A stretch of DNA of 64,000 nucleotides from Methylocystis iwaonis (GCF_027925385.1 NZ_AP027142.1:1222001-1286000), one strand, 5' to 3'. Positions 46,211 to 55,285 are shown, numbered from the stretch's first letter. Notes: generated from the sequence alone by a model not told the origin. Numbers and translations: made by a program.

Positions 46211-47353
46211 ATGAGATATTGCGTGGTTGGCGCGGGCTTGAGTGGCGCCGTGATCGCCAGGAGCCTGGGCGAGGCGGGGCACAAGGTTCTGGTCGTCGAC
46301 GAGCGATCGCATCTTGGCGGCAACTGTCACAGCGCCCGTGACCCTGAGACGGGCGTGATGACTCATATTTATGGCCCTCACATCTTTCACACCTCGAACG
46401 AACGGGTCTGGTCTTACGTCACGCGCTTCGCGGAGATGCGGCCCTATAACCATCGCGTCGTCGCCGTCGCCAAGTCGGGCGTCTATTCGCTGCCTTTGAA
46501 CCTGATGACGATCAATCAGTTCTTCAAACGATGCATGGGGCCGGCGGAGGCGCGCGCCTTCATCGCCTCGAAAGTGCGTAAAATCGAAGAGCCGCGAAAT
46601 TTCGAGGAGCAGGCGCTCGCCTTGATGGGCGAGGAGCTCTACGAGGCCTTCTTCAAAGGATACACGTCGAAACAATGGGGCATGAGCCCGACGGACCTTC
46701 CGGCGTCCGTGCTGAAGCGCCTGCCCGCCAGATTCGATTACAACGACAGTTACTTTGCGCATCATTATCAGGCGATCCCGAGCGGCGGCTACACGGCGAT
46801 GGCCGAGAATATTCTCCGCGCGCCGAATGTCGAGGTCCGGTTGAACTGCCGCTTCGAGGAGCTGAGCGAGAATTTCGCTCATGTCTTCTATAGCGGGCCG
46901 CTCGACCGCTTTTTTGGTTTCCGGCTTGGCCGGCTCGGCTACCGCACGCTCGACTTCGAACGAATGATCGACAAGGGCGACTTCCAGGGCGCTGCGGTTA
47001 TTAACTATTGCGACGCCGATGTGCCCTTCACGCGAATAACCGAACACAAATATTTTGCGCCCTGGGAAAAAGACAACTTCGATATGACGCTTTGCTACAG
47101 GGAATACAGCCGCGCCGCCGGCGCGCAAGACATTCCTTATTATCCGATCCGGCTCGCCAATGAGCAGAAACTGCTGCGCAGCTACATCGAGCTCGCTCAG
47201 GCGACCGAAAAGGTGAGTTTCGTCGGGCGGCTCGGCACCTATCGATATTTGGATATGGACGTGACGATCGAGGAAGCCCTGGCCGCCAGTGACAGGCTGC
47301 TGGAGCTGATTGCGCGCGGAGAGGCGCCGCCGTCGTTCTTCGTCGAGCCGTGA
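46211..47353 (+). CDS. glf: UDP-galactopyranose mutase
   Basis: Converts UDP-galactopyranose to UDP-galactofuranose, a flavin-dependent ring contraction. It is 380 residues. The FAD-binding start MRYCVVGAGLSGAVIARSLG, VVDERSHLGGNC, YGPHIFHTSNERVW, GYTSKQWGMSPTDLPASVLK and CDADVPFTRITEHKYF are all family markers. It is divergent from the octapeptide-repeat gene and its glycosyltransferases. If the sugar put on that protein or on a surface glycan contains galactofuranose, this enzyme would supply it; that link is inference. The ribosome binding site GAGGGGCCAG precedes the ATG. Confidence 0.95.
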   Translation: MRYCVVGAGLSGAVIARSLGEAGHKVLVVDERSHLGGNCHSARDPETGVMTHIYGPHIFHTSNERVWSYVTRFAEMRPYNHRVVAVAKSGVYSLPLNLMTINQFFKRCMGPAEARAFIASKVRKIEEPRNFEEQALALMGEELYEAFFKGYTSKQWGMSPTDLPASVLKRLPARFDYNDSYFAHHYQAIPSGGYTAMAENILRAPNVEVRLNCRFEELSENFAHVFYSGPLDRFFGFRLGRLGYRTLDFERMIDKGDFQGAAVINYCDADVPFTRITEHKYFAPWEKDNFDMTLCYREYSRAAGAQDIPYYPIRLANEQKLLRSYIELAQATEKVSFVGRLGTYRYLDMDVTIEEALAASDRLLELIARGEAPPSFFVEP

Positions 47354-47365
47354 GGGGCGACGGCG

Positions 47366-48262
47366 CTAGAGCCCGCGCGCCCAGGCGGGCCGCAGCGGCG
47401 CAGAATCCGGCTCGGCGATCGCCCTGCGCAGGTCTTGAAGCAGCCGCGGCTTGTCGGCGCCAAGCGTTCCTCTGAGGACGAGCCAATTCGAGGCGTGGTC
47501 GCTGCGAAAGACCGTTCTGTTCAGCTCCAATGCTGAGATGAACAGCTCCATCTCCCGCATGAGCCCCAAGACGTCGAGCGGCTCCCAGTCTGGGAAATTT
47601 CCGCGCAGCCGCGCGTCGCCGTAGGGAAAACTCACCACCAGCGTGGCGAGGAACTCCGGTTGCGCAGCATTCATCAGCGCCGCCGAGTTCAGCGCATGTT
47701 GGCGCGACAGCGCCGTTCCGCCGAGGCCGTTGAGGATCATGACGGAGCGTTTGACGCCCGCCTCCTGCAATTTTTCCAGCGCCTCGCGCGTGGTTGCGAA
47801 AGTTTCGCCCTTGTCGACCCGCGCCAGCACCTCATCGTCGCCGGACTCCGCGCCGACATAGACGAGAGAGAGCCCGAGTTCCTTGAGCTCTTTAAGCTCC
47901 GCGGTCGACTTCTTTCTGACATTGCGCGGCAGGCAGTAGCTTGACACCCGGCGCACGCCCGGTAGGTCGCGTTGGATCGCCTCGAGCACGGCGACGAGCC
48001 GGCGGGTCGAGAGCGTCATCGCGTCCCCATCCGCGAGGAAAACGCGTTTGAGGTCTGGTCCGAATTGTTCCCCGCAGCGCTTTATGCTTTCGAGCACTTC
48101 CTGCGCGTCTCTGGGGCGGAAGCGCTTTTGTGGCGCGCTGTACATTTCGCAAAATGTGCAGCGATTCCACGAGCAGCCATTGGTTACGGGCAGGATAAGC
48201 GAGTCAGCTTCGCTCGGCGGGCGGTAGACAGGTTCGACGTAGCGAATAGGGAAAGTCGTCAT
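47366..48262 (-). CDS. radical SAM protein of unknown substrate
   Basis: A 298-residue protein whose cluster motif is NGCSWNRCTFCEMY, with spacing C-x4-C-x2-C as in a known variant subgroup. SAM-binding features are RVFLADGDAMTLSTRRL, LVYVGAESGDDEVLARVDKG and LNGLGG. The C-terminal half lacks a recognisable accessory domain. It ends 13 bases from the glf stop on the opposite strand. The ATG at 48262 begins MTTFPIRYVEPVYRPPSEAD, typical of the family; a longer upstream frame is Arg-rich and unlikely. The reaction is not known. Confidence 0.8.
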   Translation of the reverse strand: MTTFPIRYVEPVYRPPSEADSLILPVTNGCSWNRCTFCEMYSAPQKRFRPRDAQEVLESIKRCGEQFGPDLKRVFLADGDAMTLSTRRLVAVLEAIQRDLPGVRRVSSYCLPRNVRKKSTAELKELKELGLSLVYVGAESGDDEVLARVDKGETFATTREALEKLQEAGVKRSVMILNGLGGTALSRQHALNSAALMNAAQPEFLATLVVSFPYGDARLRGNFPDWEPLDVLGLMREMELFISALELNRTVFRSDHASNWLVLRGTLGADKPRLLQDLRRAIAEPDSAPLRPAWARGL

Positions 48263-48341
48263 GTGCAAGCGGCTGGGATAGGAGAGGCGGCAGGAGTTTA
48301 ACGCAACTGCGGCGCCAGCCGAAACGCCGTTTTTCTTCCGC

Positions 48342-49697
48342 TCAGGCGCGCGTCGCTTTGTTTTGCCCACTTTCCGCGGGCGGTTCCGTGGCGCCCTCGG
48401 GAGCGGGCTCCCAGCCGAAGACGCTTCGCCCGCCATATTCATGCGAGCGCTGCCGCTCCTCTTCAATGAATTGCGGCAGAGACGGGCCTGTCGCGCTGCG
48501 TTCCAGACGCCGCGCGCGCTCGTCGAGTCGGCGAAGGGCGTCGAGCCTGTCGGCGTTTCCGAGCTTGGCCTTGCTGACCGCGCTTCTCAACACATCGATG
48601 GTCTTGTCATACACGTCGATCGGGACCGGATAAGGATGGCGGTCCTTGCCGCCATGAGCGAGCGAGAAGCGCGCCGGGTCCGCGAAGCGGCAGGGGGCGC
48701 CGTGGACAACTTCCGCCACCATCGCGAGCGAGCGAACCGTGCGGGCGCCAACGCCCGGCACGAGCAGCAGATCGGCGAAGTCTTGCGGTCCCTGATCCGC
48801 CGCGGCGGCGAGGGCGCCGTGCAGCCTGCGGAGCATCACATCCTTGGGGCGGACATCGTGATGGGCCGGCATGAAAAGGTGCGGGAGCGTGGCTTGCGCG
48901 GGCGGCGGCTCGGTTTTTCCTTCGGCGGCGGCGACCTCGCGCAGCAGGCCGTCCGGCCCGAGGTCGCGCAGAAGATCGAGCTGGCGCGCGCGCGAGGCGC
49001 TGGCCCTGTAGTCGGTGAGATTGACGATTTCGCCCTGGTTCTCGCCATCGATGGCTGCATGAGGCGCCTCGACGAAATCCTTGAGCCCTTCCGAGAGCCA
49101 ATGATAGCGGCGGGCATAGCGCGTCTCGCCGTTCATCCCCTGCTGAACAACCACCCATTTGCCGTCGTCGGCTACGATGAATCCGTGCAGATAGATGTCG
49201 AACCCGTCTTGAACGGCGGCGCTATCCACCTTGGCGACCAGCCGGCTCGCCCGCGCGAGCGCCGCTCCATCGAAGCCCACGCGCTCCCCGATGGTCGTCA
49301 GCTCGAGTGGGGTTTGTCGAGAGCGTGCGCCGCGTCCGCCGCAGATATGTAGGCCAAGCTCTCCCGCGAGCGGCGTGAGGCCGCGTCTGAGCGCGCCGAT
49401 CACGCTGGTGGTGACGCCGGAGGAGTGCCAATCCATGCCCATGACGGCGCCGAAGGATTGGAACCAGAACGGATGGGCGAGACGGCGCAGGAACTCGTCG
49501 CGGCCGTAATGATGCACGATCGCTTCGGCGATCACCGCGCCGAGGCGCGCCATGCGCTGGCTGAGCCACGCCGGAACGCGCCCGTAATGAAGCGGCAGAT
49601 CGGCGCTGCCTGAACGTCGTGTCACGTTGTGAATCCCGAAAGCGAGCGTGTTGGGCAGGATGTATCCGCTCGGGCGCGACATGCAAGGCCGTTGCAT
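48342..49697 (-). CDS. DUF763 domain protein
   Basis: A 451-residue cytosolic protein of the DUF763 family: RRSGSADLPLHYGRVPAWL, FGAVMGMDWHSSGVTTSVIG, KVDSAAVQDGFDIYLHGFIV, and the helix-hairpin-helix-like LLLVPGVGARTVRSLAMVAE, followed by FADPARFSLAHGGKDRHPYP. The HhH element hints at nucleic-acid binding. DUF763 proteins occur in archaea and scattered bacteria, and I know of no assigned activity. The start could be the ATG at 49697 or at 49682. Confidence 0.82.
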   Translation of the reverse strand: MQRPCMSRPSGYILPNTLAFGIHNVTRRSGSADLPLHYGRVPAWLSQRMARLGAVIAEAIVHHYGRDEFLRRLAHPFWFQSFGAVMGMDWHSSGVTTSVIGALRRGLTPLAGELGLHICGGRGARSRQTPLELTTIGERVGFDGAALARASRLVAKVDSAAVQDGFDIYLHGFIVADDGKWVVVQQGMNGETRYARRYHWLSEGLKDFVEAPHAAIDGENQGEIVNLTDYRASASRARQLDLLRDLGPDGLLREVAAAEGKTEPPPAQATLPHLFMPAHHDVRPKDVMLRRLHGALAAAADQGPQDFADLLLVPGVGARTVRSLAMVAEVVHGAPCRFADPARFSLAHGGKDRHPYPVPIDVYDKTIDVLRSAVSKAKLGNADRLDALRRLDERARRLERSATGPSLPQFIEEERQRSHEYGGRSVFGWEPAPEGATEPPAESGQNKATRA

Positions 49698-50187
49698 CCG
49701 GCCTCAGCCTTTCGAGCGGCGCGGACATTCGAAACCTAATATTCTTTCGCCTCTCCCAAGAGCTTCTTTCTTTCCTCGTTTCTTCCTGAGCTTTTGCGGA
49801 ACCCGCGTGAATTGGCGAGGGATGGATTTCGATGTGACAGACTGCGGGGTTTTGGAGTCGGCAAAATAGCGGGAGAAGCAAGAGCAGGGACAGTCCTGGA
49901 CGATCGGTATGCGGCGGACTTGTTCACTGTTGTCGAAGATGCGCGAGTTGTAACGGGCGACATACCGGGGTTGTGTAATGTCTTGTGGTTTTTCCGCACT
50001 CCTTCCTGGGTAAGTAGTTTTACATACGTATAATACTGTATATGCTGCAAGCAGCTTGGCCTTATAATTTTGCTGTTAATCGCGGGTTCTCAGTCTTGAC
50101 GGAGGTGATTAAATTTATCTTGCAACGAAAACTAATCCGGCTAAAGTTTAATTCCACGTTGTGTTGTGGTTTGCGTAGGGGGTTGCC
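49698..50187. other. intergenic region upstream of the LuxR-type regulator
   Basis: No gene recognised. The left 300 bases are ordinary. From about 50010 the sequence becomes markedly AT-rich and holds the TACGTA-containing element (see 50021) and the likely luxR promoter. The long 5' distance to the regulator start (about 140 bases after the element) could hold a leader transcript. Confidence 0.5.
50021..50046. promoter_or_regulatory. TACGTA-type repeat element upstream of the LuxR gene
   Basis: Contains TACATACGTA directly followed by TAATACTGTA and TATG, an imperfect direct repeat of ATACGTATA and ATACTGTATA with 9-10 base spacing. A related, more regular array is at 54685-54720. It is about 145 bases before the regulator start, suggesting autoregulation. 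Confidence 0.4.
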
Positions 50188-50940
50188 ATGATTGGAGAAG
50201 CTCAAGACGAGATCTTTTCGCGCGAGGAGATTTTCGCGAGCCAGAACTTATCCGACGCCTTCTCGCCGTCCGTCATCATCATCGAAACGAGAGCGCTTAT
50301 CCGAGAATGCTTGGCCATGTGCCTGCAAAAAAAGCTCGGATTGCCGATCCTGACCTATCCGGACGTGGCGTCCTGGAGCCAGGACCCGACCGGCGCCTCC
50401 GCCTGCGTCATTATCCTCAGCGGCGTCGACAAGCAGATCGAGGCCGAGCAATCGGAGCTGATCCGGGAATTGTCGCAGTGGGAGAAAGAAGTCCCCCTCG
50501 TTCTCTTCTCGGACAATGAAAGCCGCAGCCACATCGCCAACAGCCTCCGCAGCGGCGCGAAGGGCTATATTCCGAGCGACACGCCGCTCGAAGTCGTCGC
50601 CAGGGCGATCAAGCTCGTTCTCGTGGGAGGCGTGTTCGTCCCGGCGAATGCGGTGATGGAAACGCGGCCGGAGGAGTCGAACGAGAGCATCCGCTGTGAT
50701 GCAAAGTTCGATTTTACGGTCCGCGAAAACGATGTGGTCAAAGCCTTGCTCAAAGGCAAATCCAACAAGGTCATCGCCTATGAGCTGAGCATGAGCGAGA
50801 GCAGCGTGAAGGTTCACATCCGCAACGTCATGCGCAAGCTGCAAGTGCGCAACCGCACCGAGGCGGTGATCCGGATCGCGGAGATCGTCCGCGGCCAGCC
50901 GGGGCAGCAGGAAGAAACGCCGACGTCCTACTGCGCGTAA
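50188..50940 (+). CDS. CsgD-like LuxR-family regulator with a degenerate receiver
   Basis: A 250-residue DNA-binding protein. The N-terminal 150 residues look like a response-regulator receiver (VIIIETRALIRECLAMCLQK; VPLVLFSDNES; GAKGYIPSDTPLEVVARAIK), but the strand that should carry the phospho-Asp reads CVIILSGVDK, with Ser in place. The usual acidic pair near the N-terminus is also weak. The C-terminal LuxR/FixJ HTH is intact: FTVRENDVVKALLKGKSNKV, ELSMSESSVKVHIRNVMRKL. This pseudo-receiver plus LuxR-HTH layout is that of CsgD and VpsT, which control curli and biofilm matrix. It is convergent with the outer-membrane transporter fusion, with curlin-like genes beyond it. Confidence 0.82.
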   Translation: MIGEAQDEIFSREEIFASQNLSDAFSPSVIIIETRALIRECLAMCLQKKLGLPILTYPDVASWSQDPTGASACVIILSGVDKQIEAEQSELIRELSQWEKEVPLVLFSDNESRSHIANSLRSGAKGYIPSDTPLEVVARAIKLVLVGGVFVPANAVMETRPEESNESIRCDAKFDFTVRENDVVKALLKGKSNKVIAYELSMSESSVKVHIRNVMRKLQVRNRTEAVIRIAEIVRGQPGQQEETPTSYCA

Positions 50941-50958
50941 CACTCGTCCACGTAAAAC

Positions 50959-50991
50959 AAAGGCCGCGACGCGAAAAGCGCGCGGCTTTTT
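50959..50991 (+). terminator. intrinsic terminator after the LuxR gene
   Basis: AAGGCCGCG and CGCGGCTTTTT form a stem with a short inner hairpin, followed by a T run on the plus strand. It separates the regulator from the convergent transporter-fusion gene. Confidence 0.7.
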
Positions 50992-51008
50992 CGTGCGTGG
51001 TCGCGGCG

Positions 51009-54000
51009 CTACCGGGTGAGGGCCGGTAGGACCGCAATGGGATCGAAGTGGTAATTCAGTCCCAGGCGCGCAATGTCTCCGCTGAACCGCGTGCTGGCTG
51101 TAAGGGCGGCTTTATTGGCGCGGCCGAGGAACTCGGTCGCAATCACGCCGGCGCCATATTGCGCACGGCCAAGATCATAGTGCAGATACTCCGCCTTCAG
51201 GCTTATGTCGGGAGCGAATTTCCATTCGATGCCGCCGCCGAGAGTCCATCCAATACGGCCGGCCGAATAACTGCCGACGGAACCCGTCGACTGAAGGAAA
51301 AGAAGCGCGGAGTCGGTTTGATGCGCGGTCAAGTTCTGAACCGTGGCGCCGCCATAGGCGAAGCCGCCGGTTCCATAGGCGAGCAGGGACGGCGTGACCA
51401 GGAAACCGCCGCGCATCCGTAGCGTGCCGAACCAGTCGAGCGTTTTCTCGCTGTGAACCGCCGTGCTGGAGGCCCCGGAGGGGACGCCGGCGACAGAGTT
51501 TGGCGCGAAACCAATGAAGCCGCCGCGGCCTTTTTGGCTCGCCCCTTGCAAATCCGCTTCGACGCCGAGGACATAATTGCCAATCAACCAACTATAGCCA
51601 GCTTGGCCGCCGCCCAGCGCGCCATTGGCGGAAGCGCTCGAGACGCCTGTCGCGCTTGCGGCCATCGCGCCCGCGAGAGTGCCGGAAACGGCTCGGTCGA
51701 TGTCGGCCTGGATCGGTCCCGCGGCCAGCGCGACGGAGGGGGACGCGTCCCAAGCGTAACCGGCGTTGAGGCCGGCATAGAAGCCTTGCGCGAAGGCCGC
51801 CGGCGCTTGCGCAGGAGATTCGCCCGCCGGGCGTCCAAAGAAATAATTGAGACCCACGCGCACGACGTCGCCACGGAATTGCGTGTGCGCGCCGGGCAGG
51901 ATGACGTTTGTGTCGCCGGTCAGGGTAAGGGTGGTGACGAGAGGAGAGAGCGCGTAGTTGACGCTCCCGAGATCATAGTGAAGGTACTCGGCCTTCACGC
52001 TGAGATTGGGCGCGAACATCCATTCGAGACCGGCGCCGATCGTCCATCCGACTCTGAAGCCGGAGTAGCCGCCGGTCGCGCCGGCGGATTGCAAGAACGG
52101 GCCGAGTGGCGCGAAGGGCGCCCAATTCTGACGAACGAAGGTGCTCGCGCGCGCCTCGCCGTAAGCCACGCCGCCCGTTGCATAGGCCAGAAACCTCGGC
52201 GTAACGAGATAGCCGAGCCGCGCGCGCGTCGTTCCGAGCCAGTCGACGTTCTTCGTGTGGTCGATGCTTGTCGCTAAAGGCTCGACCGCGAACAGCCGGT
52301 TTTGGACGTCGACCTCGAAAAACGAAGCCCCCCCATTTGTGAGCGCATGCCGGGTTCGTGCGTTTGACCCCTGAATGTCGGTCTCCAGGCCGGCGACGAC
52401 CTTGCCGAATTGCAGATTGTAGCCAGTCTGGGCGCCGCCGGCGAAACCGCCGCCGGCTTCGATCGCTCGGCCTCTCAGCCCATTCGCCGACGCGAGCCAA
52501 TGGGGAACGAGCCCCGTAAAAAATGTGTCGATGCCCGTCCAGAGCGGCACGCCGGCCGTCGCGATCTCGGGCCTCGGGTCCCAAGTGTAGCCGGCGTTCA
52601 AACCGGCGTAGAAGCCCTCCCATAAAGGGGAGGCGGGCTTTTCATCAGGCGGGCCCTTTTTGAAAATGCCGCTTGGCGCGGCCGGCGTCGCCTCGGGCGC
52701 GAAGGGGTCGCCCGCGAAGCGCATATTGTAAGTCACATTGGTGCGATAGCCGCTGTTGCGAAACGGAATGTTCGACAAGTCGCGGCCGACCTCGATCGAG
52801 AGCGACTCGCCGAAGGGCGTGCCCGTGAAATTCGTATCGGTCCGCACGCCGCCGCCGAAGGTCTCGGCCCATATATGCCGGAAAAATCCCGGCGAGCGCT
52901 CTTCGCGCACGCCGCTGCCCCAGGCGCCGAACACGTAAGGCGACACCAAATGATTATAGCCGAGCAGCGCCAGATTGACCGGCCGTGACAGTTCGGCGCG
53001 GGCTGTGACGCCGCGGTCGACGTTGAGCGTGCCCGACGCATAGCCCGACACCGCTTCCGGGCCGTCGAGCAAAAAGTTTTCCGGGATCATGAGCGGCTTG
53101 CCGAAGCTCGTTTGCAGGCGGCCGATCGCGGAGAAGATGAAGTTTTCCGGCAGTCCGACGTCGAGGCGGCCTTTCAGATTGAGCCGGTCGAAACTGGGGC
53201 TCGCGCCAAGGCGCGACAGCGGCGGGCCAAAGGCGAAGTCCGTGCTGTCCAAACGGCCGCCAAGGCCCCGCCCATAAGCGATAAGACCCGCAAAGGTCGC
53301 GTTGTCCAGCCAGGGGATGCGGTATTTGACGTCCGCGGACAGCCTCAGGACATTGTAGCGGTCTCGGAAAACATCCTGGATCGGAGACGGGAAAGGCGCC
53401 CAGGCCGGTTGAATGAAGCCGAGCGGCAGGGGGCGGTAACGGTAGCGGTTGTTGATGTGCTCGGCGTCCGCCTGAATGCGCAGGGTGAGGTCCGTTGTGA
53501 GGAAAAGCGGATAGGCGACGCGGGCGTAGACGCGGTCGAATCTTCCCGTGACGCGCTCCCCCGCAAAGAGAAGCTCGTCTGGAAGCGTGGAGAAATAGGG
53601 CGACGGGCGGGATCGCGCCATGAGATAGCCGGCGCCGAAAACCAGGCCGTCGGCCCCGATGGGCACAAAAACATCGGTGCTATAAGCTTCGCTTTTCGAG
53701 GTTCCGCTGAAATAACGGTCGAAATCCGGCGTCGACGAAACCGCGCCAGCGATTTGTTCGCCCAACCCCAGGGCGTTGTTCAGCGCGAAGGTCTGCGCAA
53801 ATTCCCACGTCCCATATTCCTTCGGCAGCCGATTGGTAATCGCGCTCGCGCCCGCGACGCGGCTCTCCACCACTGCGACATTCAGAGAGTAGCCGTCAGG
53901 GGAATCGAGAGGCGTCGTCGAGGCTTGGCCGCTGACGCCGGCGATGGCGCCGACGAGCAGGGTGCGTCGCTGATACTCGGCGGCCGCCAGATGGCGCTGG

Positions 54001-54587
54001 CCGACGAGCGGCTGCAGCCGGGCGCGCACAAGCTCGCGCGCGCGTTCGGGAACGGAGGAGAGTTCGAGCTTCTCGATGACGCCATCGGTGACGTCGAGCT
54101 TTACCACGCCATCGGCGAAGTCGGGGCGCGGAGCCGAAAGCGTCGCAAGCGGAAAGGACTTCGAATAGGCGGCCTGAAGTTCGGCGGCCACCTTATAAAT
54201 TTCGGCGAGGCTCAGCCGTTTGCCCTGGAGCTTCTGAACGAGCGCGGCGTTCTGCTCGGCAAGCTCGGGGAACGCGCCTGCAATCGTCACGACGCGCACA
54301 GTGACGAATTTCTTGTCCGCCGCCTTGGGCATTTGGAGGCCGGCGCGCCCATGCGAGGCCACCGTTTGCAGCTCGCGCTCCTGCGGCAGCTTTGCCGCAG
54401 GCGCGAGAACCGTCGGGTTCAATACTTGCGCGCGAGCCATGGACGCCGGCCATGCGACGCCTGCGGCGCAGGCGGCCAGACAATAAGCGCCAGGACCGAG
54501 GCGGCGACGCTTCGAGCACTTCTGGTTCTTAGCCAAAGGTTTCTTTGCCTGTTTTCGGGAAGGATTGCCTGGGGCGGGGGAGACCAT
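51009..54587 (-). CDS. TpsB/ShlB-type outer-membrane transporter fused to two Omp25-like barrels
   Basis: A 1192-residue outer-membrane protein. A basic N-terminus (KKPLAKNQKCSKRRRLGPGA) and hydrophobic stretch (YCLAACAAGVAWPASMARAQ) form an extended signal peptide. Residues about 93-170 look like a POTRA_2 domain (FVTVRVVTIAGAFPELAEQN; GVVKLDVTDGVIEKLELS). Residues about 230-640 match the ShlB/FhaC barrel with conserved motif VRTDTNFTGTPFGESLSIEV in its C-terminal half. Then two eight-strand Omp25-like barrels follow, at about 661-915 (GFYAGLNAGYTWDPRPEIAT, GAGLEWMFAPNLSVKAEYLH) and about 932-1192 (GFYAGLNAGYAWDASPSVAL, GGGIEWKFAPDISLKAEYLH). Three barrels in one chain is unusual. No large TpsA substrate with a TPS domain is in the window. 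Confidence 0.8.
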   Translation of the reverse strand: MVSPAPGNPSRKQAKKPLAKNQKCSKRRRLGPGAYCLAACAAGVAWPASMARAQVLNPTVLAPAAKLPQERELQTVASHGRAGLQMPKAADKKFVTVRVVTIAGAFPELAEQNAALVQKLQGKRLSLAEIYKVAAELQAAYSKSFPLATLSAPRPDFADGVVKLDVTDGVIEKLELSSVPERARELVRARLQPLVGQRHLAAAEYQRRTLLVGAIAGVSGQASTTPLDSPDGYSLNVAVVESRVAGASAITNRLPKEYGTWEFAQTFALNNALGLGEQIAGAVSSTPDFDRYFSGTSKSEAYSTDVFVPIGADGLVFGAGYLMARSRPSPYFSTLPDELLFAGERVTGRFDRVYARVAYPLFLTTDLTLRIQADAEHINNRYRYRPLPLGFIQPAWAPFPSPIQDVFRDRYNVLRLSADVKYRIPWLDNATFAGLIAYGRGLGGRLDSTDFAFGPPLSRLGASPSFDRLNLKGRLDVGLPENFIFSAIGRLQTSFGKPLMIPENFLLDGPEAVSGYASGTLNVDRGVTARAELSRPVNLALLGYNHLVSPYVFGAWGSGVREERSPGFFRHIWAETFGGGVRTDTNFTGTPFGESLSIEVGRDLSNIPFRNSGYRTNVTYNMRFAGDPFAPEATPAAPSGIFKKGPPDEKPASPLWEGFYAGLNAGYTWDPRPEIATAGVPLWTGIDTFFTGLVPHWLASANGLRGRAIEAGGGFAGGAQTGYNLQFGKVVAGLETDIQGSNARTRHALTNGGASFFEVDVQNRLFAVEPLATSIDHTKNVDWLGTTRARLGYLVTPRFLAYATGGVAYGEARASTFVRQNWAPFAPLGPFLQSAGATGGYSGFRVGWTIGAGLEWMFAPNLSVKAEYLHYDLGSVNYALSPLVTTLTLTGDTNVILPGAHTQFRGDVVRVGLNYFFGRPAGESPAQAPAAFAQGFYAGLNAGYAWDASPSVALAAGPIQADIDRAVSGTLAGAMAASATGVSSASANGALGGGQAGYSWLIGNYVLGVEADLQGASQKGRGGFIGFAPNSVAGVPSGASSTAVHSEKTLDWFGTLRMRGGFLVTPSLLAYGTGGFAYGGATVQNLTAHQTDSALLFLQSTGSVGSYSAGRIGWTLGGGIEWKFAPDISLKAEYLHYDLGRAQYGAGVIATEFLGRANKAALTASTRFSGDIARLGLNYHFDPIAVLPALTR

Positions 54588-54684
54588 CGCGTAACTCTAA
54601 GCGCCGTCACGACGACCGCGCCAGTATTAGAATGGGTAATTGCGGTCGTTTTCCCGCGTTGCGCTGTTTTTGCAACAGCATGCA

Positions 54685-54720
54685 TACGTAATTATACGTA
54701 CTAATATGTATTTATACTTA
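54685..54720. promoter_or_regulatory. four TACGTA-type repeats phased at 10 bases
   Basis: TACGTA at 54685 and 54695, TATGTA at 54705 and TACTTA at 54715, each separated by four A/T-rich bases, so the boxes lie on one face of the helix. The array is between the divergent transporter-fusion gene (starts 54587) and the small secreted gene (starts 54923), where a shared regulator would bind. A related motif precedes the LuxR gene. Confidence 0.55.
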
Positions 54721-54922
54721 GAAAGGCAGGGCCGCGGCGTTTAACCCAATGGCTGCGCCCTTATGGGTCGGAAGCAGATGCTCGCGGTGAGAATCCTCGA
54801 AACTACTTCGTCTCATCCAAGCCGAAAGGGCGCCTATGAGGTTGGCGCTTCCGGGAATAGGCTCGTTGCTGGATTGACGAAGTAAAATCTCAAAAAGTCT
54901 CAAGTAAGCAAGGGAGCTACTC

Positions 54923-55201
54923 ATGAGAAAACTGTTGGCGTTATCCGTGGTTTTTTCCTTTTTCTCCGGCGCCGCCTTGGCAAGCTCATACGGCTCGATC
55001 GCTCAGTTCGTGGGGGGCATCGACGGCGCCCTTGCGCTCCAGCAGGCTCAAATCGGGCAAAGCACGGTGAAAGGCACGGATAACCTGGCGCACATCGGCC
55101 AATATATTTTTGGCGCTTCAGCGGGCTCCGTGGCCATCCAAAACGCGACCATCAATCAAATCACGGTCGTCCCCCTGTCTCCCTTCTCGAACGGCTTCTG
55201 A
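54923..55201 (+). CDS. small secreted curlin-like protein 1
   Basis: A 92-residue exported protein. Signal peptide MRKLLALSVVFSFFSGAALA is followed by a mature part rich in Gly, Ala, Gln, Asn and Ile. Curlin-type repeats (G-x2-N-x-A-x3-Q) are seen in GTDNLAHIGQ and, less exactly, SVAIQNATINQ, with ALQQAQIGQ before them. This suggests an amyloid-like fibre subunit or nucleator, but the family is not certain. GGGAGC lies before the ATG. Transcribed divergently from the transporter-fusion gene. Confidence 0.65.
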   Translation: MRKLLALSVVFSFFSGAALASSYGSIAQFVGGIDGALALQQAQIGQSTVKGTDNLAHIGQYIFGASAGSVAIQNATINQITVVPLSPFSNGF

Positions 55202-55285
55202 TACGAGAACCGCTTGATTGGTTCGCTGTCATTCCCGACGCTCGCGCGGCGAGCGATCGGGAACCCAAAGTGCTGGTTTTAGGGG
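55201..55285. repeat. partial R2 dispersed element, inverted
   Basis: Starts with TACGAGAACCGCTTGATTGG and holds GTCATTCCCGACGCTCGCGC. It matches the inverted end of the R2 element at 32340-32507 and sits immediately after the stop of the first curlin-like gene. Confidence 0.6.

Noticed and set aside
40022..54587. The octapeptide protein as the secreted partner of the TpsB-type transporter
   Set aside because: It has no signal peptide and no N-terminal TPS domain, and it is 5 kb from the transporter. Kept only as a remote possibility.
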